Shown here in pieces: positions 6,592-14,539 of a DNA stretch of 53,368 nucleotides. The notes under the pieces are model-generated. The model was not told the DNA's origin and ran no database searches. It worked only from the letters and a program-made list of their open reading frames with translations. This DNA comes from an uncultured Bacilli bacterium (lineage in GTDB: Bacteria > Bacillota_I > Bacilli_A > RF39 > UBA660): assembly GCA_947581765.1 (NCBI GenBank), contig CANPVU010000009.1, positions 1 through 53,368 of the forward strand, given 5' to 3'. The translations under genes and the position numbers were made by a program. Numbering within the stretch: the stretch's first letter is position 1; each line of letters starts with the position of its first letter.

Positions 6592-8928
6592 ATGTACGAA
6601 GAACGACGAGAGACAATTTCAATAAGAGATATTATATTGCAAGTGCTTTTAATTATTTTATTTGTACTTCTATTAATTTGGATATTTCCTACTAAGGGAT
6701 ATTTTAAAAAATGGTTCAATAATGATGTAAAAACAGAAGAGACTACAAAAATAGAAGCAAGTTCTGATGACATAGATAGATTAGCTGTATTATATAATCA
6801 AATATTTGCTAATAATATATATGCTATGAAAGAAGCAGCTATTGGTTATTATACAAACGAAAGATTGCCACAAACTGTTGGTGATACAAAATCAATGACA
6901 TTAGGTGAAATGTATGAGAAGCATTTAGTACTAAAATTAATGGATAAAGATGGAAATTATTGTGATGAAGAAAAATCTTATGTATCTATAACAAAGTACG
7001 AAGATGAATTCCAAATGAAAGTTAATTTAAGTTGTGGTGATATAGAAGATTATATTATTGTTTATTTAGGATGTTATGATTATTGTGATGCTACTGGAGT
7101 ATGTGAAAAACAAGTTCCAGTTACTCCTTCAAGTAATTCTAATATCCCAAGTGGTAATTACAGTAACCCAACTAGTACACCAAGTAGCAATAAAGTAAGT
7201 AATCCTACTAGTGTACCAAGTAGTAATAAACAAAGTAATCCTACTAGTACACCAAATAGTAATCCAGCAAGCAATCCTACTAGTACACCAAATAGTAATT
7301 CAACAAGCAATCCTACTAGTACGCCAAATAGTAATCCAACAAGTGACCCAACTAGTACACCAAATAGCAATCCTACAAGTAATCCAAATATTTGTGATTA
7401 TAATAGTATTGATCAATTAAGTATTATATTTAATACAATGGGTGGAAATAAAATAGATGCAGTTACTTTTGATAGATTAGGTAATGAGATAGGAATTTCA
7501 ATGCCTGTACCAGTTAGAAATGGATATGTTTTTGAGGGTTGGTATGCTGATTCAGACTATAACACAAAAATAAATATTAACTCATCAAAATCTAAAGATA
7601 TTGATAAGTTATCTATATTCTATCTTTATCAAAACTATAGAGATAATCAAAAATGTATAGAAAAGACAGTTGGAAGTGCTGTTGTTTATGCAAAATGGAG
7701 TAAAAATAACGAATATGTTTGTGAGTATAACAAACAAACAGGTGGATATTGGGGTTCTTATGGTGATTGGTCACAATGGTCTACACAACCAGTAGCATCT
7801 TCTGATTCAGTATTTGTTGAAACAGAAACAAGAAGAGAAGTTACTGGATATAAATATGAACAAGTAGCAGTAGGAACTAAATTAGAAACATATATAGAAG
7901 GTTATGAAGATGAACAATATATATCTGGATATAACGTTGAGAAATATATTGAAAAATATCAAACAAAGAAAGTAGTAACTGGTTATAAAGATGTAAAATA
8001 TATTTCAGATTATAAAGAAGAAAAGTATATTTCTGGATATAAAGATGAACAATATATATCTGGATATAAAAATGAAAAATATGTTTCTGGTTATACAACA
8101 CAAAAATATGTATCAGATTATAAAGAAGAGAAATATATTTCTGGATATAATTATGAGAAGTATGTATCAAAATATGTAACACAAAAAGTTAAAGTTGGAA
8201 CTGAAAAAGTTCAAACTGGAACAACAACTAAGACAACAACAGAAAAAGTACCTGCAGGCACAACAAAAGTATATGTTAAGACATCAAGTGGTTATACTGT
8301 ACCAAGTAATACATCAAATCGTTATTACGAAGTAATTGGAACTAAGACATCACAATCTTGTTCAGGATGCGTTACAAAGACAGTTTATACATGGAGAGAG
8401 TATAAGATTGTTACAGTATATAAGAGTCAAAAGAAAACAGAAACAGTTCCAGTATATTCTACTGTAGATAAATATGAGGAAAGAAAAGTACCAGTATATG
8501 CAACTAAGAAAGTACCAGTATACAGTACAAAGAAAACTCCAATTTATGAAACAAAACAGGTACCAGTATATGATGTTAAAAAAGTACCAGTATATGCAAC
8601 TAAGAAAGTACCAGTATACAGTACAAAGAAAACTCCAATTTATAGTACTAAAAAAGTACCAGTATATGGTGTAGAAAGAGTGCCAGTGTATGCAACAAGA
8701 AAGACACCAATATATTCTACAAGAAAAGTTGCAATTTATGGAACAAGAGAAGTAACAGTTTATCAAAAAGTTAAAGTTTCAATTTATAGTGATGTAACAT
8801 ATTATCGTTATAGAGTTAGAAAATATTTTGGAGGAACAAGTGAAACAAGATGGAGCACTTGTGATCCAGTTGACAGTTCATTGTTAAATGACGGATTTAC
8901 ATTAACTGGTAATAGAAAAGAAGTATAA
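6592..8928 (+). CDS. Membrane-anchored repeat surface protein, 778 residues
   Basis: Probably displayed outside the cell. Order of parts: short basic N-terminus; one membrane helix (about 15-36, LQVLLIILFVLLLIWIF); a compact domain to about 175 with paired cysteines; a Ser/Asn/Pro/Thr linker of about ten SNPTSTPNSN-like units (190-266); an InlB B-repeat-like (Flg_new) domain with FNTMGG and FEGWYADSDY and VVYAKW (275-385); a WGSYGDWSQWS motif; about thirteen GYKxExYIS units (417-527); a CSGC pair; and about fifteen 8-residue KVPVYSTK-like units (about 617-735). Beta-strand-like alternation suggests a long fibre or stalk. GGGGGGAG precedes the ATG. Ligand unknown; no LPXTG sorting signal. Confidence 0.85.
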   Translation: MYEERRETISIRDIILQVLLIILFVLLLIWIFPTKGYFKKWFNNDVKTEETTKIEASSDDIDRLAVLYNQIFANNIYAMKEAAIGYYTNERLPQTVGDTKSMTLGEMYEKHLVLKLMDKDGNYCDEEKSYVSITKYEDEFQMKVNLSCGDIEDYIIVYLGCYDYCDATGVCEKQVPVTPSSNSNIPSGNYSNPTSTPSSNKVSNPTSVPSSNKQSNPTSTPNSNPASNPTSTPNSNSTSNPTSTPNSNPTSDPTSTPNSNPTSNPNICDYNSIDQLSIIFNTMGGNKIDAVTFDRLGNEIGISMPVPVRNGYVFEGWYADSDYNTKININSSKSKDIDKLSIFYLYQNYRDNQKCIEKTVGSAVVYAKWSKNNEYVCEYNKQTGGYWGSYGDWSQWSTQPVASSDSVFVETETRREVTGYKYEQVAVGTKLETYIEGYEDEQYISGYNVEKYIEKYQTKKVVTGYKDVKYISDYKEEKYISGYKDEQYISGYKNEKYVSGYTTQKYVSDYKEEKYISGYNYEKYVSKYVTQKVKVGTEKVQTGTTTKTTTEKVPAGTTKVYVKTSSGYTVPSNTSNRYYEVIGTKTSQSCSGCVTKTVYTWREYKIVTVYKSQKKTETVPVYSTVDKYEERKVPVYATKKVPVYSTKKTPIYETKQVPVYDVKKVPVYATKKVPVYSTKKTPIYSTKKVPVYGVERVPVYATRKTPIYSTRKVAIYGTREVTVYQKVKVSIYSDVTYYRYRVRKYFGGTSETRWSTCDPVDSSLLNDGFTLTGNRKEV
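7162..7389 (+). repeat. Coding tandem repeat, S-N-P-T-S-T-P linker
   Basis: Degenerate 24-30-bp units encode about ten copies of a SNPTSTPNSN-like peptide, a flexible, possibly glycosylated linker between the membrane-proximal domain and the InlB-like domain. Such tracts commonly change copy number. Confidence 0.85.
7843..8172 (+). repeat. Coding tandem repeat, GYKxExYIS units
   Basis: About thirteen 8-9-codon units encode GYKDEQYIS/DYKEEKYIS variants. Lys/Glu alternate with Tyr/Ile/Val, the look of short beta strands. Confidence 0.85.
8446..8799 (+). repeat. Coding tandem repeat, KVPVYxTK units
   Basis: About fifteen 24-bp units encode KKVPVYAT/KKVPVYST/KKTPIYST variants. The unit phase is exact (8 codons) except at the ends. 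Confidence 0.88.
8484..8643 (+). repeat. Recent 96-bp duplication inside the KVPVY repeats
   Basis: Bases 8484-8547 (64 nt) recur identically at 8580-8643, an offset of 96 bp, which is four 8-codon units. Perfect identity in a degenerate array points to recent in-frame slippage or recombination. Confidence 0.85.
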
Positions 8929-8946
8929 TGTAAATATCAAACAGTA

Positions 8947-8971
8947 AAGAAGCTCCTTTTGGCTTCTTTTT
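8947..8971 (+). terminator. Rho-independent terminator after surface protein
   Basis: AAGAAGC and GCTTCTT pair around TCCTTTTG and end in a T run. The next promoter begins immediately after. Confidence 0.8.
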
Positions 8972-8973
8972 GT

Positions 8974-9002
8974 TTGACAACACCGGGTTAATATGTTATC
9001 AT
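8974..9002 (+). promoter_or_regulatory. Promoter for the 139-residue protein gene
   Basis: Perfect TTGACA (8974-8979), 17-bp spacer, TATCAT (8997-9002). It starts three bases after the preceding terminator. Confidence 0.75.
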
Positions 9003-9054
9003 AATTTTAGAATAAGAATAATATAATATTATAATAGGAAGGGGCATGCCATGA

Positions 9055-9474
9055 ATGAAAAGTGCATATTTATTTGACTATGTTAACGAAAATGAGTTTA
9101 AAAAACTAGAACGTTCAATAAAGAAATATAACATGCTTGCCTATAAGAAATTATATTTTTCATATTATCCTTCATTAAAAGAAGGCAATTTTTTAGGAAA
9201 ATTGATTTCTACAAATAAAGAAAATGGTACTAAAACATATGAATTAAAACTGCCTACAGATGCACTATTTTCAAAGGTACATGGTGATATTAAATTATAT
9301 TATTTAGTATATGAAAAAGAAAAAATAGTTATGTTGGATAAATTTGAACCACAAGAAATTTTAAGTGAAGGACACGCAAGTGAGTTAGTTACTTATAAAG
9401 GGGTAATGGTTTCAAAACAGCATGCTGAAAAAGACATGTTTAAAATTAATTTGTTAAATATGATTGAGAAATAG
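9055..9474 (+). CDS. Hypothetical protein, 139 residues
   Basis: Not recognised. A soluble, Lys-rich and Tyr-rich protein (MKSAYLFDYVNENEF at the start) with no signal peptide, membrane helix or metal motif. ATG 9055 is used because GGAAGGGG lies about 10 bp upstream; an overlapping ATG at 9051 is in a closed frame. It has its own promoter and terminator, so it is a single-gene unit and probably a real, expressed gene. The predicted strands in the middle (GTKTYELKLPTDALF) suggest a small beta-rich fold, but no function is claimed. Confidence 0.7.
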   Translation: MKSAYLFDYVNENEFKKLERSIKKYNMLAYKKLYFSYYPSLKEGNFLGKLISTNKENGTKTYELKLPTDALFSKVHGDIKLYYLVYEKEKIVMLDKFEPQEILSEGHASELVTYKGVMVSKQHAEKDMFKINLLNMIEK

Positions 9475-9498
9475 AGATTGTTTACCTCTATTTTTTTT
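9470..9498 (+). terminator. Rho-independent terminator
   Basis: AATAGAG pairs with CTCTATT across a 9-nt loop and runs into eight or more T. The stem includes the stop codon of the preceding gene. Confidence 0.8.
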
Positions 9499-9506
9499 GA
9501 TATAAT
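9498..9506 (+). promoter_or_regulatory. Extended -10 promoter of the cyclophilin gene
   Basis: TGATATAAT abuts the previous terminator. With the ATG only 16 bp further, transcription would start at about the AGGTGATG ribosome site, leaving almost no leader. Confidence 0.55.
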
Positions 9507-9521
9507 AAATTAGGTGATGTT

Positions 9522-10148
9522 ATGAAAAAAATATTTTTAATAATAAGTTGTTTGACTCTTGTATTTTGTTTTACTGCTTGTAGTAAAGATAAAAAGAAAA
9601 CTAATGAAATAGAAGAGAAGTCAAATAGTCAAGAGGAGGAAAAATATATGACTGGAAAACATAATGTAAAAATAGAAATAGAAGATTATGGAGATATTAC
9701 CTTAGAATTAGATGCTGATGTAGCACCAATTACAGTTACTAATTTTATAAATTTAGTAAATGACAAATTTTATGATGGGCTTACTTTCCATAGAATTATA
9801 TCTGGATTTATGATTCAAGGTGGAGATCCAGAAGGTAATGGTACTGGTGGTTCAGATAAAGAAATTAAAGGGGAATTTAGTGCTAATGGTGTTAAAAATG
9901 ATATCTCCCATAAAAGAGGTGTTATATCTATGGCAAGAGCACAATCATATGATAGTGCTAGTAGTCAATTCTTTATAGTTCATGAAGATTCAACTTTCTT
10001 AGATGGACAATATGCTGCTTTTGGACATGTAACTGATGGAATGGAAGTAGTTGATAAGATTTGTGAGAAAGTTAAAGTTGAAGATGATAATGGTACAGTT
10101 TTAAGTAAAAATCAACCAAAAATTAAAAAGATTACTGTTATAGATTAG
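9522..10148 (+). CDS. Cyclophilin-type peptidyl-prolyl isomerase, lipoprotein
   Basis: Catalyses cis-trans isomerisation of prolyl bonds; as an exported lipoprotein it would help fold secreted proteins at the outer face of the membrane. The N-terminus is a lipoprotein signal with FTAC (acylated Cys20), then a charged linker, then a complete cyclophilin domain (about 45-208). Visible signatures are FHRIISGFMIQGGDP (catalytic Arg in HR), SQFFIVHED and LDGQYAAFGHV. The usual second-shell Met-Ala-Arg (ISMARA) is intact. AGGTGATG ribosome site fixes the start. galE follows 12 bp later, probably co-transcribed. Confidence 0.92.
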   Translation: MKKIFLIISCLTLVFCFTACSKDKKKTNEIEEKSNSQEEEKYMTGKHNVKIEIEDYGDITLELDADVAPITVTNFINLVNDKFYDGLTFHRIISGFMIQGGDPEGNGTGGSDKEIKGEFSANGVKNDISHKRGVISMARAQSYDSASSQFFIVHEDSTFLDGQYAAFGHVTDGMEVVDKICEKVKVEDDNGTVLSKNQPKIKKITVID

Positions 10149-10160
10149 GAGATGTTAAAT

Positions 10161-11159
10161 ATGAAAATATTAGTAACAGGTGGATGTGGATATATAGGAA
10201 GTCATACATGTTGTGAATTATTAGATAATGGATACGATGTAGTTATAGTTGATAATCTTTGTAATTCAAAAGAAGAAGTAATTGATAAAATAAAAGAAAT
10301 TACTGGAAAAGATGTAACCTTTTACAAAGGTGATGTTTGTGATAAAGAATTATTAAATAAAATTTTTGATGAACAAGAGATTAGCTCAGTTATACATTTT
10401 GCTGGTTTAAAGGCTGTTGGAGAATCAGTTCAAAAGCCATTACTATATTATAGAAATAATTTAGATTCAACACTTACTTTATTAGAAGTAATGAGTGAAC
10501 ATAATTGTAAAAAAATAGTATTCTCATCAAGTGCTACTGTATATGGGTCACCTAAGTCTTTACCTATTAAAGAGGATTTTGATTTATCAACTACAAATCC
10601 ATATGGTTCAACTAAATTATATATAGAGGGTATATTAAAAGATTTGTATACTTCAGATAATGAATGGAGTATTGCTATATTACGTTATTTTAACCCAATA
10701 GGAGCACATAAAAGTGGACTAATAGGTGAAAATCCTAATGGTATTCCAAATAATTTAATGCCATATATATTAAAAGTTGCAACAGGGCAATTAGAAATAT
10801 TAAGTGTATTTGGAAATGATTACAATACTAAAGATGGTACTGGGGTAAGAGATTATATTCATGTTGTAGATTTAGCTAAAGGACATATTAAAGCTATAGA
10901 AAAAGTATTAAATACTACAGGAGTAGATTGTTATAATTTAGGTACAGGAGTAGGGTACAGTGTACTAGATATAGTTAATACTTTTGAAAAAGTTAATGGG
11001 GTAAAAGTTAATTATAAGATAGCACCTCGTAGACCTGGTGATATTGCTGCTTGTTATGCAGATCCAAGCTATGCTAAAGAAAAATTAGGATGGACTGCAA
11101 CCTTAAATATAGAGGATATGTGCCGTGATGGTTACAATTTTATAAAGAAAAACAATTAG
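10161..11159 (+). CDS. galE: UDP-glucose 4-epimerase
   Basis: Interconverts UDP-glucose and UDP-galactose (or the N-acetyl forms) using bound NAD, feeding galactose use and envelope polymers. A short-chain dehydrogenase fold is shown by TGGCGYIGSHT (residues 6-16) for NAD binding, SSSATVYGS with the catalytic Ser region, and YGSTK with Tyr148 and Lys152. RRPGDIAACYADPS near the C-terminus is the typical epimerase sugar-binding end. Length, 332 residues, is standard. ATG 10161 is preferred over 10152 because TTAGGAG lies 8 bp before it and overlaps the earlier ATG. The metallophosphatase follows after 8 bp. Confidence 0.93.
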   Translation: MKILVTGGCGYIGSHTCCELLDNGYDVVIVDNLCNSKEEVIDKIKEITGKDVTFYKGDVCDKELLNKIFDEQEISSVIHFAGLKAVGESVQKPLLYYRNNLDSTLTLLEVMSEHNCKKIVFSSSATVYGSPKSLPIKEDFDLSTTNPYGSTKLYIEGILKDLYTSDNEWSIAILRYFNPIGAHKSGLIGENPNGIPNNLMPYILKVATGQLEILSVFGNDYNTKDGTGVRDYIHVVDLAKGHIKAIEKVLNTTGVDCYNLGTGVGYSVLDIVNTFEKVNGVKVNYKIAPRRPGDIAACYADPSYAKEKLGWTATLNIEDMCRDGYNFIKKNN

Positions 11160-11167
11160 GAATATTT

Positions 11168-12133
11168 ATGAATAAAGAACAAAGCAAAACACAGATTATT
11201 CAACCTGGAGAAAGAATTGGACTTATAGCAGATTGCCATGGAATGTTAGAACCCTTAAAAGTAGTATTAGAAGATATGAAAAAAAGGGGTATAACAAAAA
11301 TTTATTCATTAGGTGATAATATTGGTACAGGAGTAAATCCTAGTGAAGTGATGGATTTATTAGATGAGTATAAAGTAATATCTATTGCAGGAAATTCTGA
11401 GGACTATATTACTTTTGGCATTGAACCCTTTTCTAAGTACATAAATGAAAGAAGTTCTAGAGGAAAAGAGAGAATAAAAAATATAGAATGGACTAAAGCT
11501 CAATTAAGTGGTGAACAAATTGAAAAAATTAAATTATTTCCAAGATCTATTGATTTAATTATTGGTGGTAAAAAAGTTGCTTTATGTCATTTTTTTACTG
11601 ATGTTAGATTTTCTTTTGGACATTTTGGGGCTAAAAAATATCAAGAATCTATTGCTTCAAATGATATAAGCTATTTAAATGAGTTTTATAATATTACAAA
11701 TTCTAATCAAGAAAAAGAATATATATTAAATCAAATATCGTGGTTTAATTTAATGTGGGATGAAAAGATAGAAAATCCATATATAAGAAGTCTTAATGAT
11801 GCATTAAAAAGACCGTTATTTGATGGTAAAAAAATACAATATTATGATGCAATATTTCAAGGACATGTACACTGGAAATTATATGATTTAAATCATGATG
11901 AATTAGTACCAGATATTTATTCTATTAGAGCTGTAGGTATGGGAGCTAGAGAAGAAAATTTGGATTTTGATAAAGCTTCATATGTTATTTTAACAGCGCT
12001 TACCGATGGCTTTGATATAGAAGAAGTATGTAATTTAGAATATGATAAAGAAAAAATGAAAAAGAAAATACTAAATTCTGATGGCAATAATCCATCAATT
12101 AGGCTATTTACAGGGATTGATAAGCCTAATTAG
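11168..12133 (+). CDS. Calcineurin-like metallophosphoesterase
   Basis: Dinuclear-metal phosphoesterase of the YfcE/MJ0936-like class; substrate unknown. Metal ligands appear in order: IADCHG (about 20-25, with Cys where Thr is common), SLGDNIGTG (47-54), AGNSEDY (77-83, the GNxE variant of GNHE), CHF (near 139) and QGHVHWKL (near 237). At 321 residues it is longer than minimal members, with an insertion at 150-230. Weak AGGAATATTT is the ribosome site. It is the last gene of the cyclophilin-galE group, ending at a clear terminator. Confidence 0.85.
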   Translation: MNKEQSKTQIIQPGERIGLIADCHGMLEPLKVVLEDMKKRGITKIYSLGDNIGTGVNPSEVMDLLDEYKVISIAGNSEDYITFGIEPFSKYINERSSRGKERIKNIEWTKAQLSGEQIEKIKLFPRSIDLIIGGKKVALCHFFTDVRFSFGHFGAKKYQESIASNDISYLNEFYNITNSNQEKEYILNQISWFNLMWDEKIENPYIRSLNDALKRPLFDGKKIQYYDAIFQGHVHWKLYDLNHDELVPDIYSIRAVGMGAREENLDFDKASYVILTALTDGFDIEEVCNLEYDKEKMKKKILNSDGNNPSIRLFTGIDKPN

Positions 12134-12142
12134 TTAAGTATG

Positions 12143-12168
12143 AAAGAACAAATATTGTTCTTTTTTTT
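12143..12168 (+). terminator. Rho-independent terminator
   Basis: AAAGAACAA and TTGTTCTTT pair around ATA, followed by eight T in all. It ends the cyclophilin-galE-metallophosphatase group. Confidence 0.85.
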
Positions 12169-12196
12169 AAAACTTCACATAATTTTAACATATTAT

Positions 12197-12205
12197 TGAT
12201 ACAAT
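12197..12205 (+). promoter_or_regulatory. Extended -10 promoter of relQ
   Basis: TGATACAAT matches the local extended -10 pattern, and the GAGGTGAT ribosome site lies 7 bp after it. Confidence 0.5.
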
Positions 12206-12212
12206 GAATATG

Positions 12213-12219
12213 AGGTGAT
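12213..12219 (+). promoter_or_regulatory. Ribosome binding site upstream of relQ
   Basis: AGGTGAT, the genome's usual ribosome site, has no in-frame ATG, GTG or TTG behind it. The relQ frame offers ATT at 12225, 5 bases after it. TTG at 12226 is in another frame and closes after seven codons; one extra A in the A run at 12231-12235 would join it to relQ. Confidence 0.5.
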
Positions 12220-12263
12220 AAAGTATTGAGAAAAATGTTTATGAGATAGAAAAATTAAATACA

Positions 12264-12836
12264 ATGATGATTAAATATATTGCAGCACTTAAAGTTTTAG
12301 AAACACAATTAGATATATTAAGTGATGACTTTAAATATATTAAGGATTATAATCCTATAGAACACATCAAAACTAGAATAAAGAGTGCTGATAGTATTAT
12401 AGATAAATTAGAACGTAAGAACTTAGATTTTACTATAGATAATATTGAAAATAATATTTTTGATATAGTAGGAGCTAGAATAATATGCTCTTTTGAAACT
12501 GATGTATATGATTTGATTGATGTTATAAAAAAATCAAGTATAATAAAGGTTATAAAAGAAAAAGATTATATAAAAAATCCAAAGGATAGTGGATATAGAA
12601 GTTACCATTTAATAGTTGAAATACCTGTAGAATTAATTAATGATACATATAAAGTAAAGGCAGAAATACAGATTAGAACTATGGCTATGGATTTATGGGC
12701 AAGTTTAGAACATAAAATAAAATATAAGTCCAAAAAGATTATAGATGATTATGTTAATATAACATTTAAACAATCTTCCGAACTTTTATATGAACTAGAT
12801 AATACAATGGATAATATTTTAAATAAGGAGAGTTAA
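12264..12836 (+). CDS. relQ: Small alarmone synthetase (RelQ-type)
   Basis: Single-domain (p)ppGpp synthetase: transfers pyrophosphate from ATP to GDP or GTP in the stringent response, without a hydrolase domain. Signatures are IKTRIKSADSI (ATP-site basic helix), DIVGARIIC, KDSGYRSYHLIVEIP (the SGYRSxH guanosine motif) and EIQIRTMAMDLWASLEH. Length fits RelQ (about 190-215). I give the first ATG, 12264, but no ribosome site precedes it. The good AGGTGAT at 12213 favours an ATT start at 12225, adding 13 residues that are open and in frame. Own promoter at 12197. A 41-residue basic frame follows 3 bp later. Confidence 0.9.
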   Translation: MMIKYIAALKVLETQLDILSDDFKYIKDYNPIEHIKTRIKSADSIIDKLERKNLDFTIDNIENNIFDIVGARIICSFETDVYDLIDVIKKSSIIKVIKEKDYIKNPKDSGYRSYHLIVEIPVELINDTYKVKAEIQIRTMAMDLWASLEHKIKYKSKKIIDDYVNITFKQSSELLYELDNTMDNILNKES

Positions 12837-12839
12837 ATT

Positions 12840-12965
12840 TTGAAAAAAAGTAGAATGTATGAATATATTTTAAATTTCAAAAAATTATTCATGAAATTAT
12901 TTTTAAAAAGAAATTTAAAACAATTAGATTACGTAAGAGTATTATACTTACCTAAAATAAGTTAA
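12840..12965 (+). CDS. Possible basic small protein, 41 residues
   Basis: A TTG-initiated frame 3 bp after relQ, behind AAGGAGAG at about 10 bp, encodes a very basic amphipathic peptide (LKKSRMYEYILNFKKLFMKL and onward) rich in Lys, Leu and Phe. Not recognised. An internal ATG at 12855 is another start. Position and ribosome site suggest co-translation with relQ; the low complexity leaves the possibility of chance. Confidence 0.35.
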   Translation: MKKSRMYEYILNFKKLFMKLFLKRNLKQLDYVRVLYLPKIS

Positions 12966-12968
12966 TAA

Positions 12969-12995
12969 AAAGCCATGGAATTAATCCATGGCTTT
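12969..12995. terminator. Hairpin terminator after relQ
   Basis: Perfect 11-bp stem AAAGCCATGGA / TCCATGGCTTT with a 5-nt loop. Only three T follow on the plus strand, so it is a modest terminator or a structural element. It lies 1 bp from the left arm of the next inverted repeat. Confidence 0.6.
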
Positions 12996-12996
12996 A

Positions 12997-13169
12997 ACTA
13001 TCTTTAGTTGTTTAAAACAATAACAACAACAATAATAATAAAACACCTTTTTAACTGTAATCTGTAATTTGTAAGATGTAAAAATATAAAAAAATTGTAA
13101 ATTGTAAAGTTGTAAATAATTTTAACTTTATTTACCAAAAATAATTAAAAATTAACAACTAAAGATAGT
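12997..13169. repeat. 173-bp element bounded by 16-bp perfect inverted repeats
   Basis: ACTATCTTTAGTTGTT at 12997-13012 is exactly complementary to 13154-13169. No gene lies inside. The inside is CAA- and TGTAA-rich and almost free of G on one half. The arrangement fits a miniature inverted-repeat element or a long-armed RNA structure; no clear target-site duplication is seen. Confidence 0.65.
13056..13115. repeat. TGTAA iterons, 7-bp period
   Basis: TGTAA starts at 13056, 13063, 13070 and 13077, exactly 7 bp apart, then again at 13096, 13103 and 13111. These seven copies fall inside the inverted-repeat element. They could be a protein-binding array or simple-sequence slippage. Confidence 0.6.
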
Positions 13170-13227
13170 ATAGGCTGTAATTCTAATCCATTTAACTTAC
13201 TTGATAACTTTGTAAGCACCTATTTTT

Positions 13228-13734
13228 TTATAATTCTATATCAAATTCTATAGAATTTAATTTAGATATTTCAAAGTCAGTATCTTGAATCTTCTTTTCG
13301 ATTCTATCATATTCTTCTTGAAGTTTTTTTGAATCAAAATTAATTGTTTTTGATTCGAAATAAGAATTATGAACTTCTGTGATTCTTTGCTTTGTATTCT
13401 TTTTTGTTAATAAAGAACTGTATATTACTTTCATCTTTCTAAGGTTAGCATTATCTACAATTGCTTCTTGTATTGTACGACCATCTGATAGTTTAAGACT
13501 ATTATTTTTTTCGTACATAATAGATTTTATTTTAGTTAATTTTTGTTGTGATTCATTATAATTTTTGAATGCTGTTTCAAAATCTTCTTTTCTATCCTCA
13601 ATTACATTGATTGTACCATCAAGTTCTTGAGTTGATATGCTGTAAGCATAATCTTTAAGAGCATATCCATATTCTGTGAACTTTCTTTCCTCATCATTTG
13701 CAATATTCATAAGATTAGATAAATTAGTTTTCAT
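13228..13734 (-). CDS. DIP1984-family protein
   Basis: Soluble, largely helical/coiled-coil protein. The C-terminal half has LSDGRTIQEAIVDNANLRK, then a basic region and a heptad-rich end, which matches the DIP1984 (septicolysin-like) family as I remember it; the function of that family is not established. At 168 residues the length is typical. A strong AGGAGGGATTAT precedes the ATG on the minus strand. It is a lone minus-strand gene in an accessory region, with the inverted-repeat element downstream. Confidence 0.7.
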   Translation of the reverse strand: MKTNLSNLMNIANDEERKFTEYGYALKDYAYSISTQELDGTINVIEDRKEDFETAFKNYNESQQKLTKIKSIMYEKNNSLKLSDGRTIQEAIVDNANLRKMKVIYSSLLTKKNTKQRITEVHNSYFESKTINFDSKKLQEEYDRIEKKIQDTDFEISKLNSIEFDIEL

Positions 13735-14002
13735 ATAATCCCTCCTAACAAAAACTATACCTTTAAATCAAAGACGTGTATATTACTAAATACCATAAAA
13801 ATGAGTCTAAGTCAATAATAAACTTAAAAAATATATAATTTTTATTAGTATTAACCAGGTTTAACAGCTAATTTAATAATAGGGGACGTTTATTTAATAA
13901 CTATAATATTTCTTTTTTACTTATCAAATTTATAAAAAATTAATTTAAAATATTACATATAATTTAATTATTTGGAGAATAATTACTCTTTTGTCATAAT
14001 AA

Positions 14003-14227
14003 TTAAAAATCTTTACTCCAATCTTCGTTGGGATCATATCCATTTTCTTTTTCCCATAAAATATGATTATCTCTTGCATTTTTTATAGCAGGGCAGCCAT
14101 TATTAGATGTAGCACTCGCTCCATCTGTTACAACAAAAAATGGTACATTATATTTTTGAGCAAGTATTTTTACGTCTTGACAAAATTGCCTTGCTTTTTC
14201 TATTTGTTTATTACTTTTATTGTTCAT
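14003..14227 (-). CDS. Conserved hypothetical small protein, 74 residues
   Basis: Starts MNNKSNKQIEKARQFCQDVK and contains FFVVTDGASATSNNGCPAIK and ends EKENGYDPNEDWSKDF. The pattern looks like a small family common in gut Firmicutes and their mobile elements, but I cannot name it or give it a function. TTGGAGGTAGCTAT gives a strong ribosome site. Both flanks (13735-14002 and 14228-14506) are A+T-rich with nothing I can identify, fitting an accessory location. Confidence 0.7.
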   Translation of the reverse strand: MNNKSNKQIEKARQFCQDVKILAQKYNVPFFVVTDGASATSNNGCPAIKNARDNHILWEKENGYDPNEDWSKDF

Positions 14228-14506
14228 ATAGCTACCTCCAATAATTTTTTTATATTCAACTTTTTTCCAAGTTTCTTATCTATCTGGTGTGATAGACGTA
14301 GTAATCTACAATTTTTCACCTAGTCAACGATTTTGATATATAAAACTCAATTCTTACCTAACATTCTATCATAATTATTAAAAATTTTTTATTATTTTTT
14401 AATCTTTACCAGCTTTAGTTTTACTATTTTTTAAAATAGATAATTTCATTAAATATAATATTGTACAATAAATTTATAAATAATTATACATTAATTTTTA
14501 AAAATA

Positions 14507-14515
14507 TGATACAAT
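14507..14515 (+). promoter_or_regulatory. Extended -10 promoter of DUF4177 gene
   Basis: TGATACAAT lies 25 bp before the chosen ATG. The 14228-14506 stretch before it shows no gene, repeat or convincing hairpin. Confidence 0.5.
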
Positions 14516-14539
14516 TATTTATGAGAGAATGGTGTGTTA

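Noticed and set aside
7158-8766. Long open frames antisense to the surface-protein repeats
   Set aside because: They mirror the biased codons of the sense repeats, have no ribosome sites, and encode low-complexity Tyr/Ile/His-rich or Leu/Gly/Val-rich chains.
8446-8799. Regular 24-bp periodic DNA that could suggest a CRISPR or satellite array
   Set aside because: Periodicity follows an open frame encoding KVPVYxTK; units lack unique spacers and differ by synonymous and conservative changes.
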